Assembly (NCBI GenBank): GCA_021155195.1
Contig: JAJNPV010000050.1
Location: 558,001-622,000, forward strand
Source: Ohtaekwangia sp.
GTDB taxonomy: Bacteria > Bacteroidota > Bacteroidia > Cytophagales > Cyclobacteriaceae
Direction: 5' to 3'
DNA length: 64,000 nucleotides
The notes under the pieces were generated by a model. The model was not told the origin of the DNA. It worked only from the letters and a program-made list of their open reading frames with translations, and searched no databases. The first letter of the stretch is position 1; each line of letters starts with the position of its first letter. This document shows, piece by piece, positions 14,866 to 23,582 of this stretch. A program made the translations under genes and the position numbers.

Positions 14866-17055
14866 TTATTTAATAACAGCTGCTGGTGTTTCAGGATGTT
14901 TAACATAGCGTTCAAAGAATTCAATTACGCGCAACATATGATCCATCATTCTTCCTGGATTTCCACTGCGTGTTAGTTCATGTCCTTCTTTCGGATAGCG
15001 AATGTATTCAACCGGTTTATTTAAAATTTTCAAACTCTTGTATAGCATTTCAGACTGAATGACGCCCGTGCGCAAATCCTGATCGCCATGAATAATTAAA
15101 AAAGGAGTATTGATTTTATCCACATAAGTGAGAGGAGATTCAGAATCCAAAAGAGCTTTTGTTTTGGGCTCCCAAGGATAGCCGCCAAAATGATCGGGTA
15201 CTAATCGCCACGCATTTCCTTCGCCCATAAAGGTGGTAAGATCATACACTCCACGTTGTGCATTAGCCGCCTTAAAGCGATTATCATGACTTATTATCCA
15301 GGCCACCATATAACCGGCATAACTTCCGCCTTCAACAAATAACTGATCTTTGTCAATCCAGGTGTGTTGCTTCATCGCTTCATCAAGCGAAGCAAGAATA
15401 TCATTGGCAGGGCCAGTTCCCCAATCTTTAAAATTTCCTTTTTTAAATTTATCGCCATAGCCACCGCTGCCGCGAGGATTACAATACACAACCCCATAGC
15501 CCCAACTGTTTTCAAGTTGGTATTCGTGCCACATTGAAAAGCCACTCGGCCCCCACATGGCGGAAGGCCCACCGTGTATGTTTAAAATCGTTGGATATTT
15601 TGTCCCCTCTTTTTTACCCACGGGTTCCATTACCCAATATTGAACTTTAGTTCCGTCAGGCCGGGTAAGCCAATACTCTTTTGGGATGATAACAGTTTTG
15701 TCTTTCAACCAGGTTTCATTTAATTGAGTAAGCTGTCGGGTTGATTTATCCTTGGTATTTAATAAATGAACCTCCCACGGGTTTTTCATTTCGGTGAGGG
15801 CGTATACAACTTTTTCGCCACGCACATCGAAGTCGTTTACTCCATTATTGTCGCCCAAAATTTTTGTAATAGTTCCTCCTTTGGCGGGAACACTATACAG
15901 AGGAATATCACCTTCTGTTTGTGCCGAAAAATAAATCGTCTTGTTATCAGCTGACCAGATGTTGCTACCAAAATCACGATCTAATGATGTAGTTAAGATC
16001 GTTGGCTTACCGCCATTTGAAGAGACAACAGCCAACTGATTTTGAGTTGCATGACGATTTTCTACGGAAGTAGCATAAAAGGAAATTTGCGATCCATCGT
16101 GCGAGTAGGTCGCATTTGAAATACTATAGCCCGGCCATGTTAAAAATTCTTTTGCGGACTTTGTAGCAACATCAATCACCCAAAGATCATTCTCTCTTTC
16201 GCGATCGGGATGGATTTTATAAACACGTGAGTGGCAAATAATATTCTTTCCATTGGGCGACCAATCTGCCCCTTGGAAATCCTGAAACCCTTGTGTGAGT
16301 TGAATGTCTTTTTCATCACTGTCTAATGTTTTAATAAACACGTGCGAAAAACTTTCTTCAGGTTGCAGATTCATTTCACCTTGTAAGTCCTGCCGAACAA
16401 GTACGCGTGGATTATTCTCGAACGTATTTTTAGCGAGCCATGCCCGCACCTCTTCCAACGATCCATCAGGACTGTTAGCAATTTTTTTTCGTTCGTCAGC
16501 TTTTAATGCTTTAAAGTTAGGTTCATCACCTTGAGTTCTGCCGGGTCGTTCGTAATCCCATGGCGTCTTACCTTCAATTTTTGAAAATGGAATATTGGCA
16601 GAGTATAAAATATTTTTTCCATCGGGTGACCAGCGCGGATTGCCCGCGCCATATTCAGAACTGGTGATTACATGTGCTTCGCCTCCACTAAGTGATAGCA
16701 GCCACAATTGAGAGCGCTCACCATCGCTGCGCACAAACAAAATTTGTTTACCATCCGGTGACCATTGTGGTTGGCCATCATTTTTATCACCAAAGGTTAA
16801 TTGTACAGGATCAGCTTTTGTGTTTAAGTCGAGCAGATATAAGTTGCGCGTATAGTAATAATCGTTTTCGTTTTTCACGGCCTTTCGCGTAACAACCATT
16901 ATGGCCTTTGAGCCATCGGGTGAAATTTGAAGTTGATTGGCCGTTGCAATCTTCATTAGATCTCCGGCCACAATTGGTTTTTTGTTTTGTGAGTAGGTAA
17001 CAAAACCCAATAACAAAAAGATAAAAAGAAGCGAAACTCTATGGTTCACATTCAT
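14866..17055 (-). CDS. Secreted S9-family prolyl oligopeptidase-like peptidase
   Basis: The 729-residue protein has a signal peptide (about 1-22), an N-terminal beta-propeller of PD40 repeats (about 40-440; for example WSPDGKQILFVRSDG and WSPDGKNILYSA), and a C-terminal alpha/beta-hydrolase peptidase domain (about 470-715). The triad is S578 in GGSYAGYM, D660 in HGDQDLRTG and H692 in PKEGHELTR. These enzymes cleave dipeptides or acyl-amino acids from peptides (dipeptidyl or acylaminoacyl peptidase) in the periplasm. Specificity cannot be decided from sequence. The gene lies 39 bases downstream of the GH3 gene on the same strand and could share its transcript. Confidence 0.93.
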   Translation of the reverse strand: MNVNHRVSLLFIFLLLGFVTYSQNKKPIVAGDLMKIATANQLQISPDGSKAIMVVTRKAVKNENDYYYTRNLYLLDLNTKADPVQLTFGDKNDGQPQWSPDGKQILFVRSDGERSQLWLLSLSGGEAHVITSSEYGAGNPRWSPDGKNILYSANIPFSKIEGKTPWDYERPGRTQGDEPNFKALKADERKKIANSPDGSLEEVRAWLAKNTFENNPRVLVRQDLQGEMNLQPEESFSHVFIKTLDSDEKDIQLTQGFQDFQGADWSPNGKNIICHSRVYKIHPDRERENDLWVIDVATKSAKEFLTWPGYSISNATYSHDGSQISFYATSVENRHATQNQLAVVSSNGGKPTILTTSLDRDFGSNIWSADNKTIYFSAQTEGDIPLYSVPAKGGTITKILGDNNGVNDFDVRGEKVVYALTEMKNPWEVHLLNTKDKSTRQLTQLNETWLKDKTVIIPKEYWLTRPDGTKVQYWVMEPVGKKEGTKYPTILNIHGGPSAMWGPSGFSMWHEYQLENSWGYGVVYCNPRGSGGYGDKFKKGNFKDWGTGPANDILASLDEAMKQHTWIDKDQLFVEGGSYAGYMVAWIISHDNRFKAANAQRGVYDLTTFMGEGNAWRLVPDHFGGYPWEPKTKALLDSESPLTYVDKINTPFLIIHGDQDLRTGVIQSEMLYKSLKILNKPVEYIRYPKEGHELTRSGNPGRMMDHMLRVIEFFERYVKHPETPAAVIK

Positions 17056-17094
17056 AATGGAAAAATTAATGGTAACAAAACCCTGAAAAGTTAA

Positions 17095-18618
17095 TCAAGC
17101 GGAGGCAACCATCGCAAGAATGTCATCTACAAACTCACGGGAATTACTTAAACGGGGAACTTTGTTTTGGCCGCCTAGTTTTCCGCGCTTTTTCATCCAG
17201 TTGTAAAAGGTGCCCTCGGCAACTGAATGGATGGTCGGTGCTACCAGCGCAATGTCGTGTGCACGCTTCGCATCATAATCCGAATTTGTTTCGCGTAGCG
17301 TTTTATCAAGCACATGATTAAACTCGCTCATGCTACCGGGTGAAGTTTTAAATTCGATAATCCATTCGTGGCCACCTTGTTTCGATTTTTCCAGGTAAAT
17401 AGGGGCTGCTGTAAAATTATCAATGACTGCGCCTGTTTGTTCGCATGCTTTGGTAATCGCAAACTCGGCATTTTCGATAATCACCTCCTCACCAAATGCA
17501 TTAATAAAATGTTTGGTGCGACCGGTAATTCGAATGCGATGAGGGTTAATGCTTGTGAATTTAACTGTATCGCCAATGTTGTATCGCCATAATCCTGCAT
17601 TTGTAGTAATTACCAATGCATAATTTTTACCAATCTCAACATCAGCCAAAGAAATTGCATCCGGGTATTCTTTATCTAATTCTTCTACCGGTATAAATTC
17701 ATAAAACACGCCATAGTCCAGCATTAAAAGCAAGTCTTCCGAATCAGGTTGATCCTGAATTCCAAAGAATCCTTCACTTGCATTATAGGTTTCCCAGTAT
17801 TTCATCTGGTCGCTCGGGATAATGGAGCGGAAAAGTTTTTTGTATGGCTTAAAGGCAACGGCTCCATGAAAAAACACTTCAAGGTTGGGCCATACTTCCA
17901 ATACCGAATCTTTCTTTTGCGCATCTAAGATATACTGCAGCAAGAGTACAGTCCAGGTGGGGACTCCGGCAATGTGGGTAACATTAGTACTAATTGTTTC
18001 CTGGGCTAGTCGTTCAATTTTCTCCTCCCAGTTTTGCATTAAAGCAACTTCCAAACTTGGCGTTCGAATAAATTGAGCCCAAGGGGGAAGGTTATGCATG
18101 ATTACTGCAGAAACGTCTCCGTAGCGGGAACTAGAAGACGGATCAAACTCGTTTATCTGTGAACTACCTCCAACGGCCAACCCTTTTCCTGAAAAAATCT
18201 GAGTATCCGGAAAATTATTTACATAAATGGACAGTAAATCTTTACCGCCCTTGAAGTGGCATTCTTCCAATGCTTCGGTTGTTACCGGAATAAATTTACT
18301 GCGGTCGTTAGTAGTACCGCTCGACTTGGCAAACCACTTCACTTCAGAAGGCCACAGAACATTTTGCTCGCCATGCATGAGCCTATTGATGTATGGAAAG
18401 AGTTGTTCGTAGGTATGAACCGGAACCCGTCTTTTATAATCTTCATAATGCATAAGATCATCAAAGGCATACTTTTGCCCAAACTCGGTATATCGCGCTG
18501 TAGCCAGCAAGCGTTTCAATACTTCTTCCTGAACTTCATGTGGGTACTTTTTAAAAAGCTCAATCTGGTGAATGCGCTTTTTCATCACCCAGGTGAGAAT
18601 AGAGTTTAGGATTTGCAT
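17095..18618 (-). CDS. GH3 family protein (acyl-adenylate-forming enzyme homolog)
   Basis: The 507-residue protein matches the GH3 auxin-responsive family throughout. Visible signatures include the nucleotide motif AKSSGTTNDRSKFIPVT (about 106-122), the YNASEGFFGIQDQ stretch, LWRYNIGDTVKFTS and ITGRTKHFINAFGEE. In plants GH3 enzymes adenylate acyl acids such as jasmonate or auxin and conjugate them to amino acids. Bacterial members are widespread in Bacteroidota but their substrates are unknown. The ATP-binding residues appear intact, so enzymatic activity is likely. A good promoter (18626-18655) lies just 7 bases upstream of the ATG. Confidence 0.9.
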   Translation of the reverse strand: MQILNSILTWVMKKRIHQIELFKKYPHEVQEEVLKRLLATARYTEFGQKYAFDDLMHYEDYKRRVPVHTYEQLFPYINRLMHGEQNVLWPSEVKWFAKSSGTTNDRSKFIPVTTEALEECHFKGGKDLLSIYVNNFPDTQIFSGKGLAVGGSSQINEFDPSSSSRYGDVSAVIMHNLPPWAQFIRTPSLEVALMQNWEEKIERLAQETISTNVTHIAGVPTWTVLLLQYILDAQKKDSVLEVWPNLEVFFHGAVAFKPYKKLFRSIIPSDQMKYWETYNASEGFFGIQDQPDSEDLLLMLDYGVFYEFIPVEELDKEYPDAISLADVEIGKNYALVITTNAGLWRYNIGDTVKFTSINPHRIRITGRTKHFINAFGEEVIIENAEFAITKACEQTGAVIDNFTAAPIYLEKSKQGGHEWIIEFKTSPGSMSEFNHVLDKTLRETNSDYDAKRAHDIALVAPTIHSVAEGTFYNWMKKRGKLGGQNKVPRLSNSREFVDDILAMVASA

Positions 18619-18625
18619 AGAAACT

Positions 18626-18655
18626 CAAAAATAGAGTTAGTTATTAGAAAGCAAA
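18626..18655 (-). promoter_or_regulatory. Promoter of the GH3-family gene, nearly leaderless
   Basis: On the minus strand TTTG (complement of 18652-18655) is followed after 18 bases by TATTTTTG (complement of 18626-18633). This is the best full match in the window to the -33 TTTG / -7 TAnnTTTG promoter. Only 7 bases separate the -7 box from the ATG at 18618, so the transcript would have almost no leader. Confidence 0.55.
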
Positions 18656-18840
18656 AGGGTGGGTTTGATTAAATAATTGGAATGATAAACTCTTATTATT
18701 TGATACAATTCTTTTCATAGATTTGATCCATTAGATTCTCTTTATAAATATCAAGTTTCTCATTCAAAGGCAACTTTGTTGAGTTGGATTTATCCAATCG
18801 GATGAATCATTTAATAATTCGTGTTTATAAAAAATCTATT

Positions 18841-19485
18841 ATGGAAGCTTCAAAAAAAGTCGCTGTCATTGGTGGCACCGGCAAATCTGGAAAATATCTT
18901 GTAAGGCAATTGCTTAGGCAAGGAATCTCATTTAAAATTCTCGTTAGAAATCCTGATACCTATAAGACCAGGCATGCTTTACAGGAAATTATAAAAGGAG
19001 ATGTTCTGGACTACGAGTCCGTGCATTCATTACTAAAAGACAGCAAAATTGTAATTAGCACATTAGGATTAGGAATTCCTCCTAGCATCCCTACCATCTT
19101 TAGTCAATCCACCAGAAATATTTTAAGAGCTATGACTGAATGTTCAATAGACCGATACATTGTAACAACAGGACTCAATGTTGATACCGCGTTCGATAAG
19201 AAACGAAATAATACGGCAGCAGCAACAAAGTGGATGTACGAGAATTTTCCGTTAACTACAGCCGACAAACAAGCTGAGTATGAGCTTTTGCTTAAAAGCA
19301 ATGTTAGCTGGACGATGGTAAGACTTCCTTTAATTGAACAAACAGACGAAAGAGTGGAGATTAAAATGAGTTTGGAAGATTGTCCGGGAGATAAAATAAG
19401 TGCAACGGCATTAGCTCATTTTCTTATGGAACAAATAACAGATGATCGGTTTATCCGAAAGGCTCCATTTATTGCAAATGCTTAA
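18841..19485 (+). CDS. NAD(P)-binding atypical SDR / NmrA-like protein
   Basis: From the ATG at 18841 the protein has 214 residues; an upstream TTG at 18784 would add 19 residues without domain character. It opens with a Rossmann motif VAVIGGTGKSGKYLVRQLL, followed by LVRNPDTYK and GDVLDYESV, typical of atypical short-chain dehydrogenases (SDR_a5 / NAD(P)H-binding). The usual SDR YxxxK motif is not evident. Such proteins act as flavin or quinone reductases or as redox sensors. The substrate is unknown. A terminator at 19494-19522 ends the unit. Confidence 0.85.
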   Translation: MEASKKVAVIGGTGKSGKYLVRQLLRQGISFKILVRNPDTYKTRHALQEIIKGDVLDYESVHSLLKDSKIVISTLGLGIPPSIPTIFSQSTRNILRAMTECSIDRYIVTTGLNVDTAFDKKRNNTAAATKWMYENFPLTTADKQAEYELLLKSNVSWTMVRLPLIEQTDERVEIKMSLEDCPGDKISATALAHFLMEQITDDRFIRKAPFIANA

Positions 19486-19493
19486 AAAGCAAA

Positions 19494-19522
19494 AAGGGGT
19501 AAGTCAATTTGACTTGCCCCTT
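19494..19522. terminator. Rho-independent terminator between convergent genes
   Basis: AAGGGGTAAGTCAA (19494-19507) pairs with TTGACTTGCCCCTT (19509-19522) with one G-T wobble, giving a long stem. It is flanked by AAAAAGCAAAA on the left and TTCTACT on the right, and serves the SDR gene and probably lptB. Confidence 0.8.
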
Positions 19523-19531
19523 CTACTAGTG

Positions 19532-20272
19532 CTAGTCAGCAGATCGTGATCTACGCAACTGAAAATTTTGACCGAGATACACTTTGCGCACCAATGGATC
19601 ATTGGCAAGTTCTTCGGCTGTGCCTGCTTTAAAGAGTTTTCCCTCCACCATGAGGTATGCTCGATCGGTGATGGAGAGGGTTTCGTCTACATTGTGATCG
19701 GTAATGAGAATGCCAATGTTTTTCTTTTTTAACCTTGCCACTATCCCTTGAATTTCTTCAACCGCTATGGGATCTACTCCAGCAAAGGGTTCATCCAGTA
19801 AAACAAACTTAGGATCCACGGCAAGTGCTCTTGCAATTTCTGTTCGTCTGCGTTCGCCACCTGAAAGCACCATGCCCTGGCTTTTGCGTACGTGCGTCAA
19901 ACTAAACTCTTCAAGTAATTTTTCTACTTTTTCTTTCCTGTCTTTTTTCGGGATGTCGCGCATTTCGAGCGGAGCCATAATATTTTCTTCTACGGTGAGA
20001 CTGCGAAACACCGATGCTTCTTGAGCTAAGTACCCGATACCAATTTTTGCTCGTTGATACATAGGCAATGAAGTAATGTTTTCCTGATCAAGAAAAATAG
20101 TTCCTTCATTGGGTTTGATCAAACCAACAATCATATAGAAGGTGGTTGTTTTGCCGGCACCATTCGGGCCGAGCAGGCCTACGATTTCACCTTGCGCTAC
20201 GTGCACCGATACGTTGTTAACGACTGTGCGTTTTTTGTATCGTTTAATTAAATTTTCGGCACGCAACTCCAT
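19532..20272 (-). CDS. lptB: LPS export ABC transporter ATP-binding protein LptB
   Basis: A 246-residue ABC ATPase. Walker A is GPNGAGKT (35-42), the signature is LSGGERRR (136-143) and Walker B ends LLDEP (158-162), with the switch histidine in ITDHNVDETL. The ERRRTEIARAL form after the signature and the sequence QNFQLR near the C-terminus are typical of LptB. It powers extraction of lipopolysaccharide from the inner membrane with LptFG, which are not in this window. It begins 2 bases after the recJ stop, so it is the third gene of the glycine-rich protein-recJ-lptB operon. Confidence 0.95.
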   Translation of the reverse strand: MELRAENLIKRYKKRTVVNNVSVHVAQGEIVGLLGPNGAGKTTTFYMIVGLIKPNEGTIFLDQENITSLPMYQRAKIGIGYLAQEASVFRSLTVEENIMAPLEMRDIPKKDRKEKVEKLLEEFSLTHVRKSQGMVLSGGERRRTEIARALAVDPKFVLLDEPFAGVDPIAVEEIQGIVARLKKKNIGILITDHNVDETLSITDRAYLMVEGKLFKAGTAEELANDPLVRKVYLGQNFQLRRSRSAD

Positions 20273-20274
20273 GG

Positions 20275-21975
20275 TTAATCGAATTTAAGGTCTTTAATTC
20301 TCAGCTGAAGAGAAGTCATTCCATTGTAGGTATTTTCTTCTAATGTAAATGCAATGCGAAAATATTCTCCGTTGGCAAGCCGATCGTAATGTTCCATTAA
20401 ATCGAAAGCAACTGCATTGAATACAGTATTGCTTCCAGCTTGCCCAATCAAAAAGCGGAGGTGTTTATCTTTAAAACTTGATAGGGAATTCACCACAAAA
20501 ACATTTTTTGCTTCGAATACCGGTTTGTGATTGTCAGGGCCAAAGGGAGCCATTTGTTTAAGCACGTTATTGAACTTAGCGTTCATTACATCAAATTGAA
20601 TTGGGGTATCTATTTCCACTACCGGAGTTCTCATTTCTTCCGTTAGGGAAGTGGATACAACTTCTTCGAAACGCTGCTGAAAAGCTTCCAGTTTTTCCTT
20701 ATCAAGCGTGAGGCCAGCCGCATATTTATGACCACCAAATTTATCGAGCAAATCGCTACACTGAACAAGCGCTTTATAAAGATCGAAGTCTTTAATGCTG
20801 CGCGCGGAGCCAGTAAGTTTGCCATTCGATTCGGTGAGGATCACGGTTGGTCTGTAGAATTTTTCTACACACCGAGCAGCAACTATGCCAATTACTCCTT
20901 TATGCCAGGTTTCTTTAAAAAGAACGGTGGATTTGGAATTCAACAGGGTTTCATTTCCTTCAATCATCGAAACTGCTTCCTCCGTAATGCTCAAATCAAA
21001 CTCCCTTCTAACATCATTTTTAAGATTTATCTTTTCGGCAAGCAGGTTCGCTTCGTCTTCGCTTTGTGCAATTAACAATTCGACTGCTCCTTTTGCATGA
21101 GCTACCCTGCCCGCAGCATTAATGCGGGGGCCAAGCGTAAAAACAATCCCTGAAATATCCAGGTCACCTTTGGTAGCCGAGATTTCTTTTAACGCCTTAA
21201 GTCCGGGTCTTGGGTTTTGATTTAACTTTTGTAATCCAAAATATGCCAGTGTTCGGTTTTCACCGGATATCGGAACAATATCAGAAGCGATGCTTACCAC
21301 GACCAAATCCAAAAACTCATAAACCTCTTCTTGCTTTCTATATCTTTTGGCAAACGCCTCAATTAGTTTTAGACCCAGACCACACCCACTTAACTCATTA
21401 AACGGATAATTACAATCTTCTTGTTTAGGATCAAGAACAGCTACTGCATTTGGAATTTCAAGGCCGGGAAGGTGATGATCGCAAATAATAAAATCAATTC
21501 CTTTATGACTTGCTAATGTGACCATGTCGGATGCTTTGATGCCCAAATCAAGAGCAATGATCAACGTAAACTGATTTTCATCAGCCCAAATAATTCCAGC
21601 TTCAGAAACTCCGTATCCTTCGGCATAGCGATCGGGTATATAGAAGTCACAATGAGGGTAGAAGCTTTTGAGGTAACTATACACTAAGGCAACAGAGGTA
21701 GTTCCATCTACATCGTAGTCGCCATAGATCAGAATTTTTTCTTGATTGTCGATTGCTTTTTTTAATCGCTCAACCGCGTGTTCCATATCCTTGAGAAGAA
21801 AGGGATCATGCAGGTGATCGAGTGAGGGGCGGAAAAAATTTTTTGCCGAATCAAAATCGCGAATGCCGCGTTGCCAGAGTACGGTTGACAAATGTGTATT
21901 TACGTTGATGGAATTGCTAAGCGCTTCTACTTCCTCCGGTGGAGGTGTTGCCTTATATATCCATCGCTTTTGCAT
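20275..21975 (-). CDS. recJ: Single-stranded-DNA-specific 5'-3' exonuclease RecJ
   Basis: From ATG 21975 the protein has 566 residues, beginning MQKRWIYK as in other Bacteroidota RecJ; an upstream ATG at 22062 lies inside the previous gene. The DHH-superfamily motifs are intact: DYDVDG at 86-91, DLG near 143, DHH at 166-168, and the DHHA1 domain motif KHKYAAGLTL-like segment (GGHKYAAGL). The C-terminal OB-fold is present (about 450-566). RecJ degrades single-stranded DNA in RecFOR recombination and mismatch and base-excision repair. The start follows the preceding stop by one base, indicating translational coupling with the glycine-rich protein gene. Confidence 0.95.
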   Translation of the reverse strand: MQKRWIYKATPPPEEVEALSNSINVNTHLSTVLWQRGIRDFDSAKNFFRPSLDHLHDPFLLKDMEHAVERLKKAIDNQEKILIYGDYDVDGTTSVALVYSYLKSFYPHCDFYIPDRYAEGYGVSEAGIIWADENQFTLIIALDLGIKASDMVTLASHKGIDFIICDHHLPGLEIPNAVAVLDPKQEDCNYPFNELSGCGLGLKLIEAFAKRYRKQEEVYEFLDLVVVSIASDIVPISGENRTLAYFGLQKLNQNPRPGLKALKEISATKGDLDISGIVFTLGPRINAAGRVAHAKGAVELLIAQSEDEANLLAEKINLKNDVRREFDLSITEEAVSMIEGNETLLNSKSTVLFKETWHKGVIGIVAARCVEKFYRPTVILTESNGKLTGSARSIKDFDLYKALVQCSDLLDKFGGHKYAAGLTLDKEKLEAFQQRFEEVVSTSLTEEMRTPVVEIDTPIQFDVMNAKFNNVLKQMAPFGPDNHKPVFEAKNVFVVNSLSSFKDKHLRFLIGQAGSNTVFNAVAFDLMEHYDRLANGEYFRIAFTLEENTYNGMTSLQLRIKDLKFD

Positions 21976-21976
21976 G

Positions 21977-22756
21977 TTACTTTTTATCGAAATTAACGGC
22001 TCCGTTTTTACCTTCCACACCTTCTTCTCCATGAAAACCACGGATTCCATTTTTACCATCACGCACCGGACCCAATCCGGTTAATCCACCACGACCAGCC
22101 TGACCACCTAACCCGGCAAAACCTCCGTAATTTTTTATGTAAAGTTTAGTGCCCAACCAAATGGGATACTCAGGACAACGCTTGCAATCAATAGTAATAT
22201 TTCCACCGTTACCGCCATTCCCACCGCGTGCTCCGCTTCCACCTTGCCCACCATCGCCACCTGCGCATACACGTGTTCCCGGACCACCACCACCACCTTG
22301 CCCACCATTTCCACCTTGTCCGCCATCACCCCCGTTTACGTTTATCGTCAATGATCCGTTAATCTGAATATCATCAGAATAGATAAACACATTAATTCCA
22401 TTTTTTCCCGTAAGGCCATCTGTTCCATCAACACCAACAGCCCCTTGCCGGCACGGGCTTGCCTGATCGATTCCATTTGCTCCATTTGTTCCATCTTCTC
22501 CTTTTAATCCTGCGCCATTGATTACACACCCTTTCCCAATGATTGCAATTTTTGCATGGATATAATTATCCTTCTTTTCTCGATTTAAAATAATTTGTGC
22601 GGAGTCGGCCATCACCAACGTATCCACCACCAGAATGTCGGAGGCTTGTATCAAATACTTTTCTCCCCTTGAGAGCATAAGTTTTTCTAATCGAATTTGT
22701 GCTGAAGCTGAAAGACCGCTTACCACCAAAAGAAGACAACACACCAATCGCACCAT
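21977..22756 (-). CDS. Secreted collagen-like glycine-rich protein
   Basis: The 259-residue protein has a signal peptide (about 1-19, SASAQ), a beta-rich N-terminal domain (20-80), then two glycine-rich blocks. One is collagen-like Gly-X-Y (GLKGEDGTNGANGID and GVDGTDGLTGKNG). The second is denser (GGDGGQGGNGGQGGGGG, about 143-159, and again to about 190). Between and after them are strand-like stretches (INVFIYSDDIQINGSLTINV) and a C-terminal Gly-X-Y tail, GKNGIRGFHGEEGVEGKNG. It contains a small cysteine set (CAGG, CKRCPEY). The role is unknown; it may be a surface filament or adhesin. It is the first gene of a tight operon with recJ and lptB. Confidence 0.8.
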   Translation of the reverse strand: MVRLVCCLLLVVSGLSASAQIRLEKLMLSRGEKYLIQASDILVVDTLVMADSAQIILNREKKDNYIHAKIAIIGKGCVINGAGLKGEDGTNGANGIDQASPCRQGAVGVDGTDGLTGKNGINVFIYSDDIQINGSLTINVNGGDGGQGGNGGQGGGGGPGTRVCAGGDGGQGGSGARGGNGGNGGNITIDCKRCPEYPIWLGTKLYIKNYGGFAGLGGQAGRGGLTGLGPVRDGKNGIRGFHGEEGVEGKNGAVNFDKK

Positions 22757-22797
22757 CGGGCAAAAATAAGAATACTATTGAGAAGGGCTAAAATAGA

Positions 22798-22824
22798 AAA
22801 GGCCCCGCGTTTCGCGAGGCCTTT
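22798..22824 (-). terminator. Rho-independent terminator after the SPOR-like gene
   Basis: AAAGGCC-C-CGCG (22798-22809) pairs with CGCG-A-GGCCTTT (22813-22824) with one C-A mismatch and a TTT loop. Downstream on the minus strand is TCTATTTTAG. It ends the gene at 22842-23474. Confidence 0.8.
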
Positions 22825-22841
22825 CATTAGGTTTGATAAAT

Positions 22842-23474
22842 TTATTTAGAAGGCTCAGCTTTTTCTGCCACTACACCTTCCAGCACGTCCTTAATGTCAA
22901 CACGCTCGCCATCTTTATATGGAACAATCCAGGCATCCTTCACGCCCATTTCGCGCATGTACTTTTTAAATTTGTCGGCTTCCCAATAGTCTCGGAAAAT
23001 ACCAATTGTAAATTTTTGTTCGCCTTTATCGGTGGCCTCTCCGCCAAAGTTTGGGTTGTTATCAAAGTATTTAGAGAGGTCTTTGTTCTTGAAAGCTCCT
23101 ATTTGAACTTTAAAAACTACTCCCTTCGAAAAATCCATTGAATTGGCAGCCGGAGCGGCTTTCAATTGCTCGAGTTCGGCTCGTGCTGAAGTTAAATCCC
23201 CTCGCATCTTTGAAAGTTGATCTTCCAATTCTGCAATGCGTGAATTCTTCTGGCTGATTTGAGAGTTTAATGTACCAACTTGTCCTTTTAGCGAGGTATT
23301 GTCGGTATCCGCTACTTGTTTTTCCTCAGTTAAGGTTTTGAGGGTAGCCGGATTTTTGGCGTATTGTTTGGCTTTCTTTTTCCATTCCTTTTTCTCCGCT
23401 TTGGAAAGCTGGGCGAAAACTTGCATGCCGGAAAAAATCAGCGCCAGGCAAAGTACTACAACTTTAGTTTTCAT
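22842..23474 (-). CDS. Secreted coiled-coil protein with SPOR-like C-terminal domain
   Basis: The 210-residue protein has a signal peptide (1-21, VFAQ), a Lys-rich helix, a long coiled coil (about 52-108, heptad-like LKGQVGTLNSQISQKNSRI), and a C-terminal domain (120-195). The pattern VVFKVQIGAFKNKDL ... FTIGIFRDYWEADKFKKYM ... DAWIVPYKDG in that domain matches the RNP-like fold of SPOR domains, which bind denuded peptidoglycan glycans at division sites. It is therefore probably a periplasmic peptidoglycan-associated protein. It is transcribed alone, with its own terminator. Confidence 0.78.
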   Translation of the reverse strand: MKTKVVVLCLALIFSGMQVFAQLSKAEKKEWKKKAKQYAKNPATLKTLTEEKQVADTDNTSLKGQVGTLNSQISQKNSRIAELEDQLSKMRGDLTSARAELEQLKAAPAANSMDFSKGVVFKVQIGAFKNKDLSKYFDNNPNFGGEATDKGEQKFTIGIFRDYWEADKFKKYMREMGVKDAWIVPYKDGERVDIKDVLEGVVAEKAEPSK

Positions 23475-23582
23475 TGATGTTGGGTTTAATAATTAGATAA
23501 AAGTAAGAAAATATTCTGAAAACGATACATTCAAGGCATTTTAGAATGATTGATGGAAAATTATCAACCTCCTTCTTACAAC

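Noticed and set aside
22149..22367. Plus-strand proline-rich ORF opposite the glycine-rich gene
   Set aside because: Proline runs are the antisense reading of glycine codons (GGN versus CCN), so it is a shadow of the real gene.
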